From NCBI GenBank assembly GCA_945890495.1, contig CAMDCO010000016.1, positions 1-44,926 on the forward strand: a stretch of 44,926 nt of DNA, given 5' to 3'. This DNA comes from Bordetella parapertussis (lineage in GTDB: Bacteria > Pseudomonadota > Gammaproteobacteria > Burkholderiales > Thiobacillaceae). The notes under the pieces are model-generated. The model worked only from the letters and a program-made list of their open reading frames with translations, did no database searches and had not been told where the DNA came from. This document shows positions 27,644 to 35,013 of the stretch, piece by piece. Numbering within the stretch: the first letter of the stretch is position 1; each line of letters begins with the position of its first letter. Both the position numbers and the translations under genes were made by a program.

Positions 27644-28516
27644 CTATTCAATATTTTGTATTTGCTCTCTCATCTGTTCGATGAGGACCTTAAGCTCGAC
27701 GGCGGCGTGCGAAATATCCAGCGCACCGGCCTTGGAACCGAGTGTGTTCGCCTCGCGGTTGAGTTCCTGCATCAGAAAATCGAGCCGTTTTCCGGCCGGG
27801 CTACCCTTTTTGAGGGTGTGTTCAATCTCGCTCAGATGGGCGAGAAGGCGATCGAGTTCTTCGTCCACATCGATCTTTTGCGCGAACAGAGCGACCTCCT
27901 GCACGATGCGGTCCGGGTCCAGATCGGGGGCGAGTTCGATAAGGCGTTTTTTCAGCTTGTCGCGGTACAAGGCCACAATCTCAGGCACGCGCGGCCGCAG
28001 TTGCGTTGCTTGGGCATGGATGGCCTGCAATCGGTCGAGCAGAAGAGTGGTGAGTTTTTCGCCCTCACGGGCGCGAGAGGCGTTGAAATCGGCGAGGAGG
28101 GCGTCCATGCGCCCCATGATTGCGCCTTGCAAGGCCTCGTTGTCGACGGCGGTTTCACCCATGACCCCGGGCCAGCGTAGTAGTTCTCCTAAGCCCAAGG
28201 GTTTGGCATCGGGTGCCAAGCGCTGGGCGCTGGCGGCAAGTTCGATGAGCCGCTCTAGGACCGTGGTGTCGAGTGTGGTGGGTAGATGGGCACCGCTTCG
28301 GGGCAGAAAATTGATGCGGCACTCTACCTTGCCGCGCCCGACTCGGGCGCTGATGCGTTCGCGCAAGGGGCCTTCGAGCACCCGCAAGTCCTCGCTCATG
28401 CGGAAATTGAGTTCCAGAAAACGGTTATTGACCGCGCGCAGTTCGAGGCTGAGATGGCCATCGGCGACATCGGCACTGTGGTTGGCGTAGCCGGTCATGC
28501 TGTGGATAGCGGGCAT
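27644..28516 (-). CDS. yicC: YicC-family endoribonuclease
   Basis: MPAIHSMTGYA at 28516 gives 290 residues; a start six codons upstream also reads in frame. Family marks are the N-terminal MTGYA, LRAVNNRFLELNFRM, and the C-terminal VDEELDRLLAHLSEIEHTLKKGSPAGKRLDFLMQELNREANTLGSKA. YicC proteins form a hexameric RNase family; E. coli YicC promotes decay of the RyhB small RNA. It opens the minus-strand operon and is divergent from rph. Confidence 0.94.
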   Translation of the reverse strand: MPAIHSMTGYANHSADVADGHLSLELRAVNNRFLELNFRMSEDLRVLEGPLRERISARVGRGKVECRINFLPRSGAHLPTTLDTTVLERLIELAASAQRLAPDAKPLGLGELLRWPGVMGETAVDNEALQGAIMGRMDALLADFNASRAREGEKLTTLLLDRLQAIHAQATQLRPRVPEIVALYRDKLKKRLIELAPDLDPDRIVQEVALFAQKIDVDEELDRLLAHLSEIEHTLKKGSPAGKRLDFLMQELNREANTLGSKAGALDISHAAVELKVLIEQMREQIQNIE

Positions 28517-28628
28517 GGTGTTCCAATATTTCAACGATCTGGAATGATAGCGCAGGCCGTCCGCTTGATGGCGCCTGAGAAGGTTAGAATAGCCCCCGTT
28601 TTAAGCCCCACTTTCCGGATTTATTCTT

Positions 28629-29366
28629 ATGACTGAACTTTCCCGCCCCTCGGGCCGCGCAGCGAATGCGTTGCGTGCCGTAAATATCACTCGCAATTAC
28701 ACCAAACACGCCGAAGGTTCCGTCCTGATCGCGTGTGGCGATACCCAGGTGCTATGCACCGCCAGCGTGCTGGAAAAGGTGCCACCGCATGTGCGCGGCA
28801 GCGGGGGTGGCTGGCTCACCGCCGAATACGGCATGTTGCCGCGCGCCACCCATACCCGAGGCGACCGTGAGGCGGCGCGGGGCAAACAGTCTGGCCGCAC
28901 CCAGGAGATTCAACGGCTGATTGGCCGTTCCCTGCGGGCGGCGGTGGATTTGTCCAAGCTCGGCGAGCGCACGATCCATGTCGATTGTGATGTCCTGCAG
29001 GCCGATGGCGGCACGCGCACCGCCAGCATCACCGGTGCCTGGGTCGCGGTGCATGACGCCATCGAGTGGCTGGTTAAAGAAGGCAAGATTCCGGCCTCCG
29101 TCATTCGTGCGCCTGTGGCGGCGATCTCCGTCGGCATCTATCAGGGCGTGCCGGTGCTCGACCTCGATTACGCCGAGGATGTGAATTGCGACACCGACAT
29201 GAATGTCGTCATGCTGGGGGGTGACAGCTTGATCGAGGTGCAAGGCACCGCCGAGGGCGTCGCCTTTTCGCGCACGGAGCTGAACCAGTTGCTGGATTTG
29301 GCTGAAAAGGGCATCCGCGAGTTGATGCAGATGCAGAAAGAGGCTATTTATAAAACACCGACATGA
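28629..29366 (+). CDS. rph: Ribonuclease PH
   Basis: The 245-residue exonuclease has [76 protein letters not shown] and [19 protein letters not shown]. It trims tRNA 3' ends phosphorolytically. In most relatives rdgB follows directly; here a toxin-antitoxin pair lies between them. Its promoter probably lies in the 112-bp divergent gap shared with yicC. Confidence 0.96.
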   Translation: MTELSRPSGRAANALRAVNITRNYTKHAEGSVLIACGDTQVLCTASVLEKVPPHVRGSGGGWLTAEYGMLPRATHTRGDREAARGKQSGRTQEIQRLIGRSLRAAVDLSKLGERTIHVDCDVLQADGGTRTASITGAWVAVHDAIEWLVKEGKIPASVIRAPVAAISVGIYQGVPVLDLDYAEDVNCDTDMNVVMLGGDSLIEVQGTAEGVAFSRTELNQLLDLAEKGIRELMQMQKEAIYKTPT

Positions 29367-29428
29367 TCGATGGTGTTTTGGTAAGATGATTTCTTGATCG
29401 ATTGTGAATCGGATTAGCGAGGTATCTC

Positions 29429-29635
29429 ATGCTGGCTGTCACCGTCTCTCCAAAGTTTCAGGTCGTGATTCCGCGTCAGGCAAGGGAAAGAATAGGCTTG
29501 CAGCCGGGGACGCGCTTGCAGGTCATTGCCTATGATGCTCGCATAGAGTTGCTTCCTGTCGAAGCTGCAACCCAATTGCGGGGTTTTTTGTCCGGCTTGG
29601 ATAGCACGGTCGAGCGGGATGACGACCGGGTCTGA
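29429..29635 (+). CDS. AbrB/MazE-type antitoxin
   Basis: The 68-residue protein begins MLAVTVSPKFQVVIPRQARERIGLQPGTRLQVI, a complete SpoVT/AbrB swapped-hairpin DNA-binding domain, and ends in an acidic tail (STVERDDDRV) of the type that blocks a PIN toxin. GAGG precedes the ATG. A PIN-domain gene follows 10 bp downstream, so this is a VapB-like antitoxin that should autoregulate the pair. It separates rph from rdgB and so looks recently inserted. Confidence 0.88.
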   Translation: MLAVTVSPKFQVVIPRQARERIGLQPGTRLQVIAYDARIELLPVEAATQLRGFLSGLDSTVERDDDRV

Positions 29636-29645
29636 GTGCGGCACT

Positions 29646-30029
29646 ATGAACCTGATCGATTCTTGCGGCTGGCTGGAATATTTCGCAGAGGGCCACAATG
29701 CAGAGTTTTTCGCTCCGGCGATCGAAACGCCGGAGACCCAGATCGTGCCGGTCGTGACGCTGTATGAGGTATTCAAACGCATCTTGCAGCAACGCGGTGA
29801 GGCCGAGGCCTTGCGGGCGATTGCGCTGATGCGTCAGGGGCGGGTGGTTGATCTGGATGAAACGACCGCACTGGATGCCGCACGCCTCTCTCTGGAGATT
29901 CAATTACCCATGGCGGACGGCCTGATTTTGGCAACGGCACGGCAGTTTCGCGCCATCGTGTGGACACAGGACGCACATTTCGCGGCCATTCAAGGTGTCC
30001 GCTATATTTCTGCAAAGGTTGTTTTATGA
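29646..30029 (+). CDS. VapC-type PIN-domain toxin
   Basis: ATG 29646 (MNLIDSCGWLEYF) gives 127 residues; an in-frame start nine codons upstream overlaps the antitoxin. PIN acidic residues are visible: Asp5 in LIDSCGW, Glu in VTLYEVFKR, Asp in MADGLILATA and Asp in WTQDAHF, forming the metal-binding site of a ribonuclease that typically cuts tRNA or rRNA. Its stop overlaps the rdgB start (ATGA), so rdgB translation may now depend on the toxin transcript. Confidence 0.88.
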   Translation: MNLIDSCGWLEYFAEGHNAEFFAPAIETPETQIVPVVTLYEVFKRILQQRGEAEALRAIALMRQGRVVDLDETTALDAARLSLEIQLPMADGLILATARQFRAIVWTQDAHFAAIQGVRYISAKVVL

Positions 30030-30628
30030 GCCGCAAGATCGTCATCGCCTCCAACAACAAAGGCAAGCTGCGCGAGATTGGCCAGATATTGGCACCTCTG
30101 GGCATGGAAGCGCATCCGCAGGGCGATTTTGGCGTGCCGGAATGCCCCGAGCCGCATGTCACCTTCGTCGAAAACTGCATCGCCAAGGCCCGTCACGCCA
30201 GCGCCCATACTGGCCTGCCGGCGCTGGCCGACGATTCCGGCATCTGCGTGAGTGCACTCAACGGCGCTCCTGGTGTGTATTCGGCCCGTTACGCCGGCGA
30301 GCCGAAGTCCGACCAGCGCAACAACGAAAAACTCATCGCCGCGCTGCAAGGCGTCGCCGACCGGCGCGCACACTATTACTGCGTCATGGTCTTCGTGCGC
30401 TATGCCGACGACCCGCAGCCCATCATCTGCGAGGGCGAATGGCACGGCGAGATCATCGACACCCCGCGCGGCGACGGCGGCTTTGGCTACGATCCCTATT
30501 TCCTGCTGCCGCAGTTCGGCAAGACCGGCGCAGAACTCACGGCGGAAGACAAGAACGGCATCAGCCACCGGGGCATCGCCTTGCGGGCGCTAGTTGAACG
30601 GTTGAAGGCAACGGGCGCTGCGGACTAG
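30026..30628 (+). CDS. rdgB: dITP/XTP pyrophosphatase RdgB
   Basis: ATG 30026 gives 200 residues starting MSRKIVIASNNKGKLREI, the SxNxxK substrate loop; the frame continues upstream into the toxin gene without similarity. Other marks are TFVENCIAKARHAS, ALADDSGICVSAL, GAPGVYSARYAG, and GDGGFGYDPYFLLP. It removes non-canonical purine nucleoside triphosphates. hemW, the usual next gene, is displaced 4.4 kb by the island that follows. Confidence 0.96.
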   Translation: MSRKIVIASNNKGKLREIGQILAPLGMEAHPQGDFGVPECPEPHVTFVENCIAKARHASAHTGLPALADDSGICVSALNGAPGVYSARYAGEPKSDQRNNEKLIAALQGVADRRAHYYCVMVFVRYADDPQPIICEGEWHGEIIDTPRGDGGFGYDPYFLLPQFGKTGAELTAEDKNGISHRGIALRALVERLKATGAAD

Positions 30629-30675
30629 CGGATAAAGGGCTTTATATGAAATCGAGTGGGTAGTGCAATTCATCG

Positions 30676-30789
30676 GGTATAGCCACTACATGACGGAGCG
30701 GCGCCATATTCGAGACTTCCTGGGTTCATCGGCAAAGGTAATCCTCTCTCAAAAGTAAATGGAAATCGTGGTCTGACCCCGTTTTCCCG
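30676..30789 (+). repeat. 114-bp direct repeat, left copy
   Basis: It runs from GGTATAGCCACTACATGACG to CTGACCCCGTTTTCCCG and is identical base for base to 31524-31637. The two copies enclose 734 bp holding a secreted nuclease gene. The repeat is non-coding and sits 47 bp after rdgB. The stretch between it and the nuclease gene end (30790-30920) holds no recognisable feature. Confidence 0.92.
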
Positions 30790-30920
30790 CTTTGGCTCGG
30801 CCTTCAGCGCGTTATGGATTTCGCCGCAGGGATACGGTTCGCGAGGGAGACTCATGCGCTATGAGTTGTGTGTAATGAAATGGGTTGGGCCTCGCGTCCT
30901 TGAACGATGCGGCGCACGAA

Positions 30921-31499
30921 TCATTGGGAATCTTGAATGGTGCCAAGTTTTGATGTTGCCCAAGCTCCGCGGTGCTGTCGCTGCGCCTCCTGTTCCAGAG
31001 CTTGTAGTCTTGGCAAGGCTTCTCTTGACGACACGCCATATGGACTCTTGGCTGTAACCCCCTTGTTTCGCGCGAGACCGCTGCTCAGCAGCAACTCGGC
31101 AAGCCCTGTTTCTCCCACTTCGACCATGCAGAGGACACGCGGCACTTTCGTCCGCCCACCGCCACTTGCCCATCGAGTCCACACTACAAAAGGGCTTTGC
31201 AGCGTCTCTTGAACCGTTTTTGTGGCTTGCTTACCACTATGCAAGGTTTCGTCCAGCGTAATGCCGAAGTGTTCGGCTTGCTCGCGGACTCGCTCGGGGT
31301 AGCGAAGGTTTGATTCTGGTGCGTCGACGAAGTACAGGCGTACGATCAACTCCTCCGTGCCGCAGCGTACCTGAAAGCTGTCTCCGTCGTTGTTGGCGTG
31401 ATCGAGGTACTTGCAGTCCCTAAGCTGCACCCACTCTTTGGTGTCCGCTGACCAAACATCGGTCGAGCACATGAAGGCAAGTACGAGGATATTCACCAT
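30921..31499 (-). CDS. Secreted thermonuclease-family (SNase-like) protein
   Basis: The start at 31499 (MVNILVLAFMCSTDVWSA) gives a signal peptide and 192 residues; the longer frame begins inside the right direct repeat and is less likely. SNase-fold marks are NNDGDSFQVRCGTEELIVRLYFVDAPESN (Asp/Arg near the Ca-binding and catalytic site) and a C-terminal RLQALEQEAQRQHRGAWA helix. The middle is divergent, with WTRWASGGGRTKVPRVLCMVEV and LAELLLSSGLARNKG. It probably degrades nucleic acid outside the cytoplasm. It is flanked by the 114-bp direct repeat, suggesting acquisition as a unit. Confidence 0.78.
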   Translation of the reverse strand: MVNILVLAFMCSTDVWSADTKEWVQLRDCKYLDHANNDGDSFQVRCGTEELIVRLYFVDAPESNLRYPERVREQAEHFGITLDETLHSGKQATKTVQETLQSPFVVWTRWASGGGRTKVPRVLCMVEVGETGLAELLLSSGLARNKGVTAKSPYGVSSREALPRLQALEQEAQRQHRGAWATSKLGTIQDSQ

Positions 31500-31523
31500 G
31501 GTGCGGAAGTACCGACCTATAGA

Positions 31524-31637
31524 GGTATAGCCACTACATGACGGAGCGGCGCCATATTCGAGACTTCCTGGGTTCATCGGCAAAGGTAATCCTCTCTCAA
31601 AAGTAAATGGAAATCGTGGTCTGACCCCGTTTTCCCG
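31524..31637 (+). repeat. 114-bp direct repeat, right copy
   Basis: It is identical to 30676-30789 in the same orientation. It lies just upstream of the nuclease gene on that gene's strand, so it may carry its promoter. The 93 bp after it up to the DUF3368 gene contain nothing I recognise. Confidence 0.92.
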
Positions 31638-31730
31638 TCATCCAGCCGACCGCGCTCAATGAAGAGAATGGATAGATGTTCTTTGATGGGAATGGGGCGC
31701 AGAGGTGGCAGCGGGTCTGGCATGTGCTCG

Positions 31731-32222
31731 TTACACCTCACCCGCAATAGAAAAAGCCGCTTCAATAACCTTGTCGGATAGGAAGTATCCCGATTTCACC
31801 AGTTGTTCTACCAGCGGCCTAATCCGATCCAATTTGCCTAATTGCTTGCCGCGAACCAACACACCCAAGACACCAATCACGTGCAAGCCAAGCTCACACG
31901 CCACCCTTCGCCCTGCCCGGTCGTCAATCAATACCCTGGCCTGCGTGGTCAAGGCGGCAGCAATGGCGCTGGCCTCGCCGGGGTCCAAGCCCCAATCGTG
32001 GGTGACAGGCGTATCGGGACGAACCTGCAACCAGCCCTCTTTGACTGCCGCGAGGATAACCACTCCCTCGGGTCGATCTGGTCGCACAGTGCATTCGGCC
32101 AATACGGTTTTCGTCAGCCAAACCTGTCCAAATATATCCGGCAACATAGCCAAGCTAACCACTCTGGATAGCGCAATCAGCGGGCCAGTATCGGCGACGA
32201 TCAGATCAACCAAAGGAGGCAA
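31731..32222 (-). CDS. DUF3368 PIN-like toxin
   Basis: No ATG starts the conserved region; TTG 32222 is chosen because GGAG lies seven bases upstream (TTG 32213 is an alternative). The 163-residue product has the PIN start VDLIVADTGPLIALSRV, the DUF3368 body FGQVWLTKTVLAEC, DWGLDPGEASAIAAALTTQARVLIDDRAGRRVACELGLHVIGVLGVL and a C-terminal LVEQLVKSGYFLSDKVIEAAF. Acidic residues of the PIN site are present. It overlaps the end of its antitoxin gene. DUF3368 proteins are predicted ribonuclease toxins paired with UPF0175 antitoxins. Confidence 0.85.
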   Translation of the reverse strand: MPPLVDLIVADTGPLIALSRVVSLAMLPDIFGQVWLTKTVLAECTVRPDRPEGVVILAAVKEGWLQVRPDTPVTHDWGLDPGEASAIAAALTTQARVLIDDRAGRRVACELGLHVIGVLGVLVRGKQLGKLDRIRPLVEQLVKSGYFLSDKVIEAAFSIAGEV

Positions 32223-32529
32223 GTTCGCTCTCCAATTCACCCGGTCGCGGCCGCGCAACGGGAATGTGTAATTGCGCCAAATACTCCATGAATTCCGCCA
32301 CACTCATCGCCGCCAGCCGTGCTGCCTTGCCCAACGCAATGGATTCTTCGTCAAACAACCGTACCGCCAAAGCTAGATTGACTCCGTTCTTTAGCAAGTT
32401 TTCGTCAAACGGAACGGCTACAAATACCGGCTGACCGTGCTTGGTGATGATGGAAAGCTTGCCCGCCTCGGCGTCGCGCACTAACTCTCCAGTGCGGTCG
32501 CGGAGGTCACGAATGGTAAAGGTTTGCAT
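32206..32529 (-). CDS. Antitoxin fusing a Phd/YefM-like and a UPF0175-like region
   Basis: The 107-residue protein starts MQTFTIRDLRDRTGELVRDAEAGKLSIITKHGQPVFVAVPF, a Phd/YefM DNA-binding half (about 1-45), and continues NLALAVRLFDEESIALGKAARLAAMSVAEFMEYLAQLHIPV (about 50-91), a UPF0175 half normally encoded as a separate protein, followed by an acidic tail. The downstream DUF3368 toxin is the usual UPF0175 partner. The fusion would combine operator binding with toxin neutralisation. Its promoter lies upstream near 32543-32600. Confidence 0.85.
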   Translation of the reverse strand: MQTFTIRDLRDRTGELVRDAEAGKLSIITKHGQPVFVAVPFDENLLKNGVNLALAVRLFDEESIALGKAARLAAMSVAEFMEYLAQLHIPVARPRPGELESELASFG

Positions 32530-32542
32530 GATTGACTCCTAT

Positions 32543-32564
32543 TGTGCCAACAAGTAGGGGCACA
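32543..32564. promoter_or_regulatory. Possible antitoxin operator (inverted repeat)
   Basis: TGTGCC (32543-32548) and GGCACA (32559-32564) form a 6-bp inverted repeat with a 10-base gap, 14 bp upstream of the antitoxin start. Phd-type antitoxins bind short palindromes at this place to repress their own operon. No binding data are implied. Confidence 0.35.
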
Positions 32565-32642
32565 CTTTATCTCGTTTGACGCGCCAGCAACAGCCTACAG
32601 CTGAAGGATTTGGCGGGACCGATACCGATGACCTCACCCATT

Positions 32643-32692
32643 GAATTGAATTGGCACATTGAATTGGTGAATTGAATTGGTGAATTGAATTG
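32643..32692. repeat. Tandem GAATTG array
   Basis: Seven GAATTG units occur within 50 bp, several in the 13-base arrangement GAATTGAATTGGT. The array runs directly into AGGTCAGACCACGATT, which matches the reverse complement of the end of the 114-bp repeat over 16 bases and abuts the integrase remnant. No coding function is visible. Confidence 0.75.
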
Positions 32693-32714
32693 AGGTCAGA
32701 CCACGATTACTCAG

Positions 32715-33048
32715 CCTGCGCACGGACAATCCTACCCGCATTGGTGTAAACGATGCACCTTTTTTCATGGCAAGCGCCACCCCCTGAGGTGGCTGAAAGG
32801 GCCCCGTTGAGGTTGAGGCTTTTTTGATCTGGTTGGCCGTGGAGGGGCGGGTTTCCGCTTCGACCCAAGGGCAGGCGCTGGCGGCGCTGTTGTTTTTGTA
32901 CAAGCCGGTTTGGGGTGTTGATCTACTGTGGCTGGACGAGGTGGTTCGTGCTAAACGGCCACAGTGGGTGCCGACGGTGTTGACGCCCGAGGAGGTGATT
33001 GCCGTTTTCGCACGAATGGAGGGAAGTCGTCTGACTCCTATTTACTGA
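32715..33048 (+). pseudogene. Integron-type tyrosine recombinase, N-terminal remnant
   Basis: Translation in two frames joined by a shift near 32795 gives YPHWCKRCTFFHGKRHP (32733 onward), then VEVEAFLIWLAVEGRVSAST, QALAALLFLYKPVWGVDLLW and VVRAKRPQWVPTVLTPEEV. This is the SAM-like N-terminal domain of IntI-type integrases. Similarity ends at about 33030, before the catalytic Arg box, and the frame stops at 33046-33048. The catalytic middle is missing; the C-terminal box reappears at 34735, with hipBA lying between. The gene is clearly dead. Confidence 0.85.
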
Positions 33049-33072
33049 TGAGTCACATGGGTTTGAACATAA

Positions 33073-33086
33073 TTCCCGAACGGTAA
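33073..33086. promoter_or_regulatory. Putative HipB operator O1
   Basis: TTCCCGAACGGTAA is a near copy of the perfect palindrome at 33123, 50 bp away (about five helical turns). Both share the wider context CATAAT before the palindrome. HipB-type repressors bind paired palindromes upstream of hipBA. Confidence 0.6.
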
Positions 33087-33122
33087 ATTAATCTTGCGTT
33101 AAAGCTGCAGTTTGACCATAAT

Positions 33123-33136
33123 TTCCCGAACGGGAA
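33123..33136. promoter_or_regulatory. Putative HipB operator O2
   Basis: TTCCCGAACGGGAA is a perfect 14-bp palindrome ending 18 bp before the hipB start codon. With O1 it makes a two-site operator suited to a HipB-HipA repressor complex bridging both sites. Confidence 0.65.
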
Positions 33137-33154
33137 CCATACGACCACTCAGCC

Positions 33155-33409
33155 ATGACCACTATTTCCACGGCGAAAACTCTGGGCGCTGCGCTGCGAG
33201 CAGCCAGAAAGCGCATGGGCTTGACCCAGCCAGACCTTGCGCTTGCCGCTGGTGTGGGCGTGCGTTTCATCGTCGATTTGGAAGGTGGCAAGCCCACGGT
33301 GCGCTTGGAGCAGGTGCTACGGGTCATTGACGCCTTGGGTGGATCGTTGGCATTGACAGGTTTGGATGCCGAGTCTGCCCAGGCCAAGGAGGACCGTCAT
33401 GGCGCATGA
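33155..33409 (+). CDS. hipB: HipB-type antitoxin, XRE-family repressor
   Basis: The 84-residue protein has one helix-turn-helix domain (about 10-70): LGAALRAARKRMGLTQPDLALAAGVGVRFIVDLEGGKPTVRLEQVLRVIDALG. It should repress the operon through the two palindromes upstream and neutralise HipA. Its last 11 bases overlap the hipA start, so the pair is translationally coupled. Codon use and GC content resemble the host, giving no strong sign of recent arrival apart from its location inside an integrase relic. Confidence 0.9.
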   Translation: MTTISTAKTLGAALRAARKRMGLTQPDLALAAGVGVRFIVDLEGGKPTVRLEQVLRVIDALGGSLALTGLDAESAQAKEDRHGA

Positions 33410-34688
33410 CATTGGCGTCTGGCTGTTTGACCGACCGGTTGGCACATTGTCGCTGGTGGGCGGGCGGCTGTGTTTTCAGTACAGCCATGACTGGCTGGCG
33501 CAGCCCAACGCTACGGCCCTGTCGCAGTTTTTACCGCTCAGGCCTGCGTCTTTTGACGACCACCAGTGCCGTGCCTTCTTTGCCGGCTTGTTGCCCGAAG
33601 GTAACCTGCGTCGGTTGATTGCACAGCAGTGCCAGGTGTCCAGCCAGAATGACTTTGCACTGCTGGGCGCCATCGGTGGCGAATGCGCAGGCGCAATCAC
33701 CTTTGTGCCGGTGGGGCCGGCAATGACCGCCGCCGAACAGTCTGGGGTCGAATGGCTGGACGAGCCGCAACTGATCGCACTGCTCGATGAGTTGCCGCGC
33801 CACCCCATGCTGGCCGGGCGTGATGGCATTCGTTTGTCACTGGCCGGGGCACAAGACAAGCTGCCGGTTGTGTTCGATGGTGAGCGCATTGGCCTGCCCA
33901 AAGGCGGTCAGCCCAGCACGCACATCCTCAAGCCCGCCATTGCGTCGGTGGAGGACAGCGTGATCAACGAGGGCTTTTGCCTGGCGCTGGCGCAGGCTAT
34001 GGGGATGCCTACAGCACAAGCGCACATCTTTCCTGTCAACGATCGTCAAGTATTGCTGGTGGCCCGTTATGACCGCCGCGCGGGTGATGATGGCCAACCG
34101 GTGCGCATTCATCAGGAAGACTTCTGCCAGGCGCTGGGCGTGGTTCCCGAGATGAAGTACCAAAACGAAGGCGGCCCGGACCTCAAGGCCTGCTTTGACC
34201 TGTTGCGTAAAGCCACCCGGCCCAGCGCGCCGCAGGTGTTGCGACTGTTGGACGCCGTGGTGTTCAACGCCCTGATCGGCAACCACGATGCTCACGCCAA
34301 GAATTTCTCGTTGCTCTATGCGGCAGGTACAACGCCCACATTGGCGCCTCTGTACGACCTGCTGTCCACGGCGGTGTACGACCACCTCACACCCAAGATG
34401 GCGATGAAGCTGGGCAGCAAGTACAAGTTCGCGGAGGTGCAGGCCCGGCACTGGGCGCAATTCGCAGAGGCTGCCGGGCTGTCCAAGGCGCAGACCAGAA
34501 AGCGCGTGCTGCATTTGGCGCAAGACCTGCCCGGCGGCGCACGCCAACTGCAGTCATCCCCCCCTTTTGCGGGTCAATCCATCGTTGCCAAGATCATCAC
34601 GCTGATCGAGCAACGGTCGGCGCTGACCGCACGGCGACTCCTTGAAGAGGGTGACGAAACCAAGGAGCAAGACATTCATGAATTCTGA
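33399..34688 (+). CDS. hipA: HipA-type serine/threonine kinase toxin
   Basis: ATG 33399 is preceded by AAGGAGGA and gives 429 residues. The N-terminal subdomain (LCFQYSHDWL, GLLPEGNLRRLIA) is followed by the activation loop SLAGAQDKLPVV (Ser147, equivalent to the autophosphorylated Ser150 of E. coli HipA) and the catalytic block IGNHDAHAKNFSLLY near residues 293-307, then PLYDLLSTAVYDHL. Homologues phosphorylate glutamyl-tRNA synthetase and trigger dormancy. All key residues are intact, so the toxin should be functional and held by HipB. Confidence 0.93.
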   Translation: MAHDIGVWLFDRPVGTLSLVGGRLCFQYSHDWLAQPNATALSQFLPLRPASFDDHQCRAFFAGLLPEGNLRRLIAQQCQVSSQNDFALLGAIGGECAGAITFVPVGPAMTAAEQSGVEWLDEPQLIALLDELPRHPMLAGRDGIRLSLAGAQDKLPVVFDGERIGLPKGGQPSTHILKPAIASVEDSVINEGFCLALAQAMGMPTAQAHIFPVNDRQVLLVARYDRRAGDDGQPVRIHQEDFCQALGVVPEMKYQNEGGPDLKACFDLLRKATRPSAPQVLRLLDAVVFNALIGNHDAHAKNFSLLYAAGTTPTLAPLYDLLSTAVYDHLTPKMAMKLGSKYKFAEVQARHWAQFAEAAGLSKAQTRKRVLHLAQDLPGGARQLQSSPPFAGQSIVAKIITLIEQRSALTARRLLEEGDETKEQDIHEF

Positions 34689-34734
34689 TGACTTTGCGCC
34701 GCTTTCGGCGCGTCCCGCTTGGCCGCAGTGTTAT

Positions 34735-35013
34735 ACAGAGGCTACGCACCGGCTGGAATCGGGTCAGGATATACGGACTGTGCAGGAATTACTGGGCCAT
34801 TAGGATGTGAAGACGACGATGATTTATATGCATATGCTCAACGGACATGACTCTGAGAAAACAGACCTGAGTATGAAAGTCCTGTCCGTTTCCCTCTCCC
34901 CCAACCCCTCTCCAGCAGGGGGAGAGGGGAGCATCGAGAAGTCGCTTCGCAACTTTCACGTTAATCGTGGGCCGATGGGGGTGATCAGCCCGCTGGATCG
35001 GTTGCCGCGATGA
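34735..35013 (+). pseudogene. Integron-type tyrosine recombinase, C-terminal remnant carrying a repeat insertion
   Basis: The frame reads ATHRLESGQDIRTVQELLGH, a TAG stop at 34801, then DVKTTMIYMHMLN: the conserved box II of IntI-type integrases, whose active-site Tyr is in MIYMH. The normal next segment RGPMGVISPLDRLPR (as in GVRSPLD of IntI) resumes only after the 127-bp repeat, which is read through in frame. The stop codon at 34801 replaces one residue of the LLGHxDV motif. The fragment ends at TGA 35011-35013, overlapping the hemW start. It is the missing end of the remnant at 32715-33048. Confidence 0.85.
34838..34964 (+). repeat. 127-bp palindromic repeat, copy 2, inside the integrase remnant
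   Basis: It starts TCAACGGACATGACTCTGAG and ends TTTCACGTTAA, equal in length to the ubiC copy and reading in the same frame: GHDSEKTDLSMKVL, then a Pro-rich part and IEKSLRNFHVN. Differences from copy 1 are base substitutions, not length changes. Both hairpin segments are recognisable, though the AAGTCGC stem has a mismatch. Confidence 0.87.

Noticed and set aside
32643-32692. A CRISPR array at the GAATTG repeats
   Set aside because: Units are 6-13 bases with no unique spacers and no cas genes.
32530-35009. attC sites or gene cassettes of a working integron
   Set aside because: I found no convincing attC core pair around hipBA or the other TA genes, and the integrase is dead.
34807-35013. 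A small intact plus-strand gene before hemW
   Set aside because: It is the C-terminal end of the decayed integrase plus the repeat; an in-frame stop lies just upstream of it and the start is only a GTG within the conserved integrase motif.
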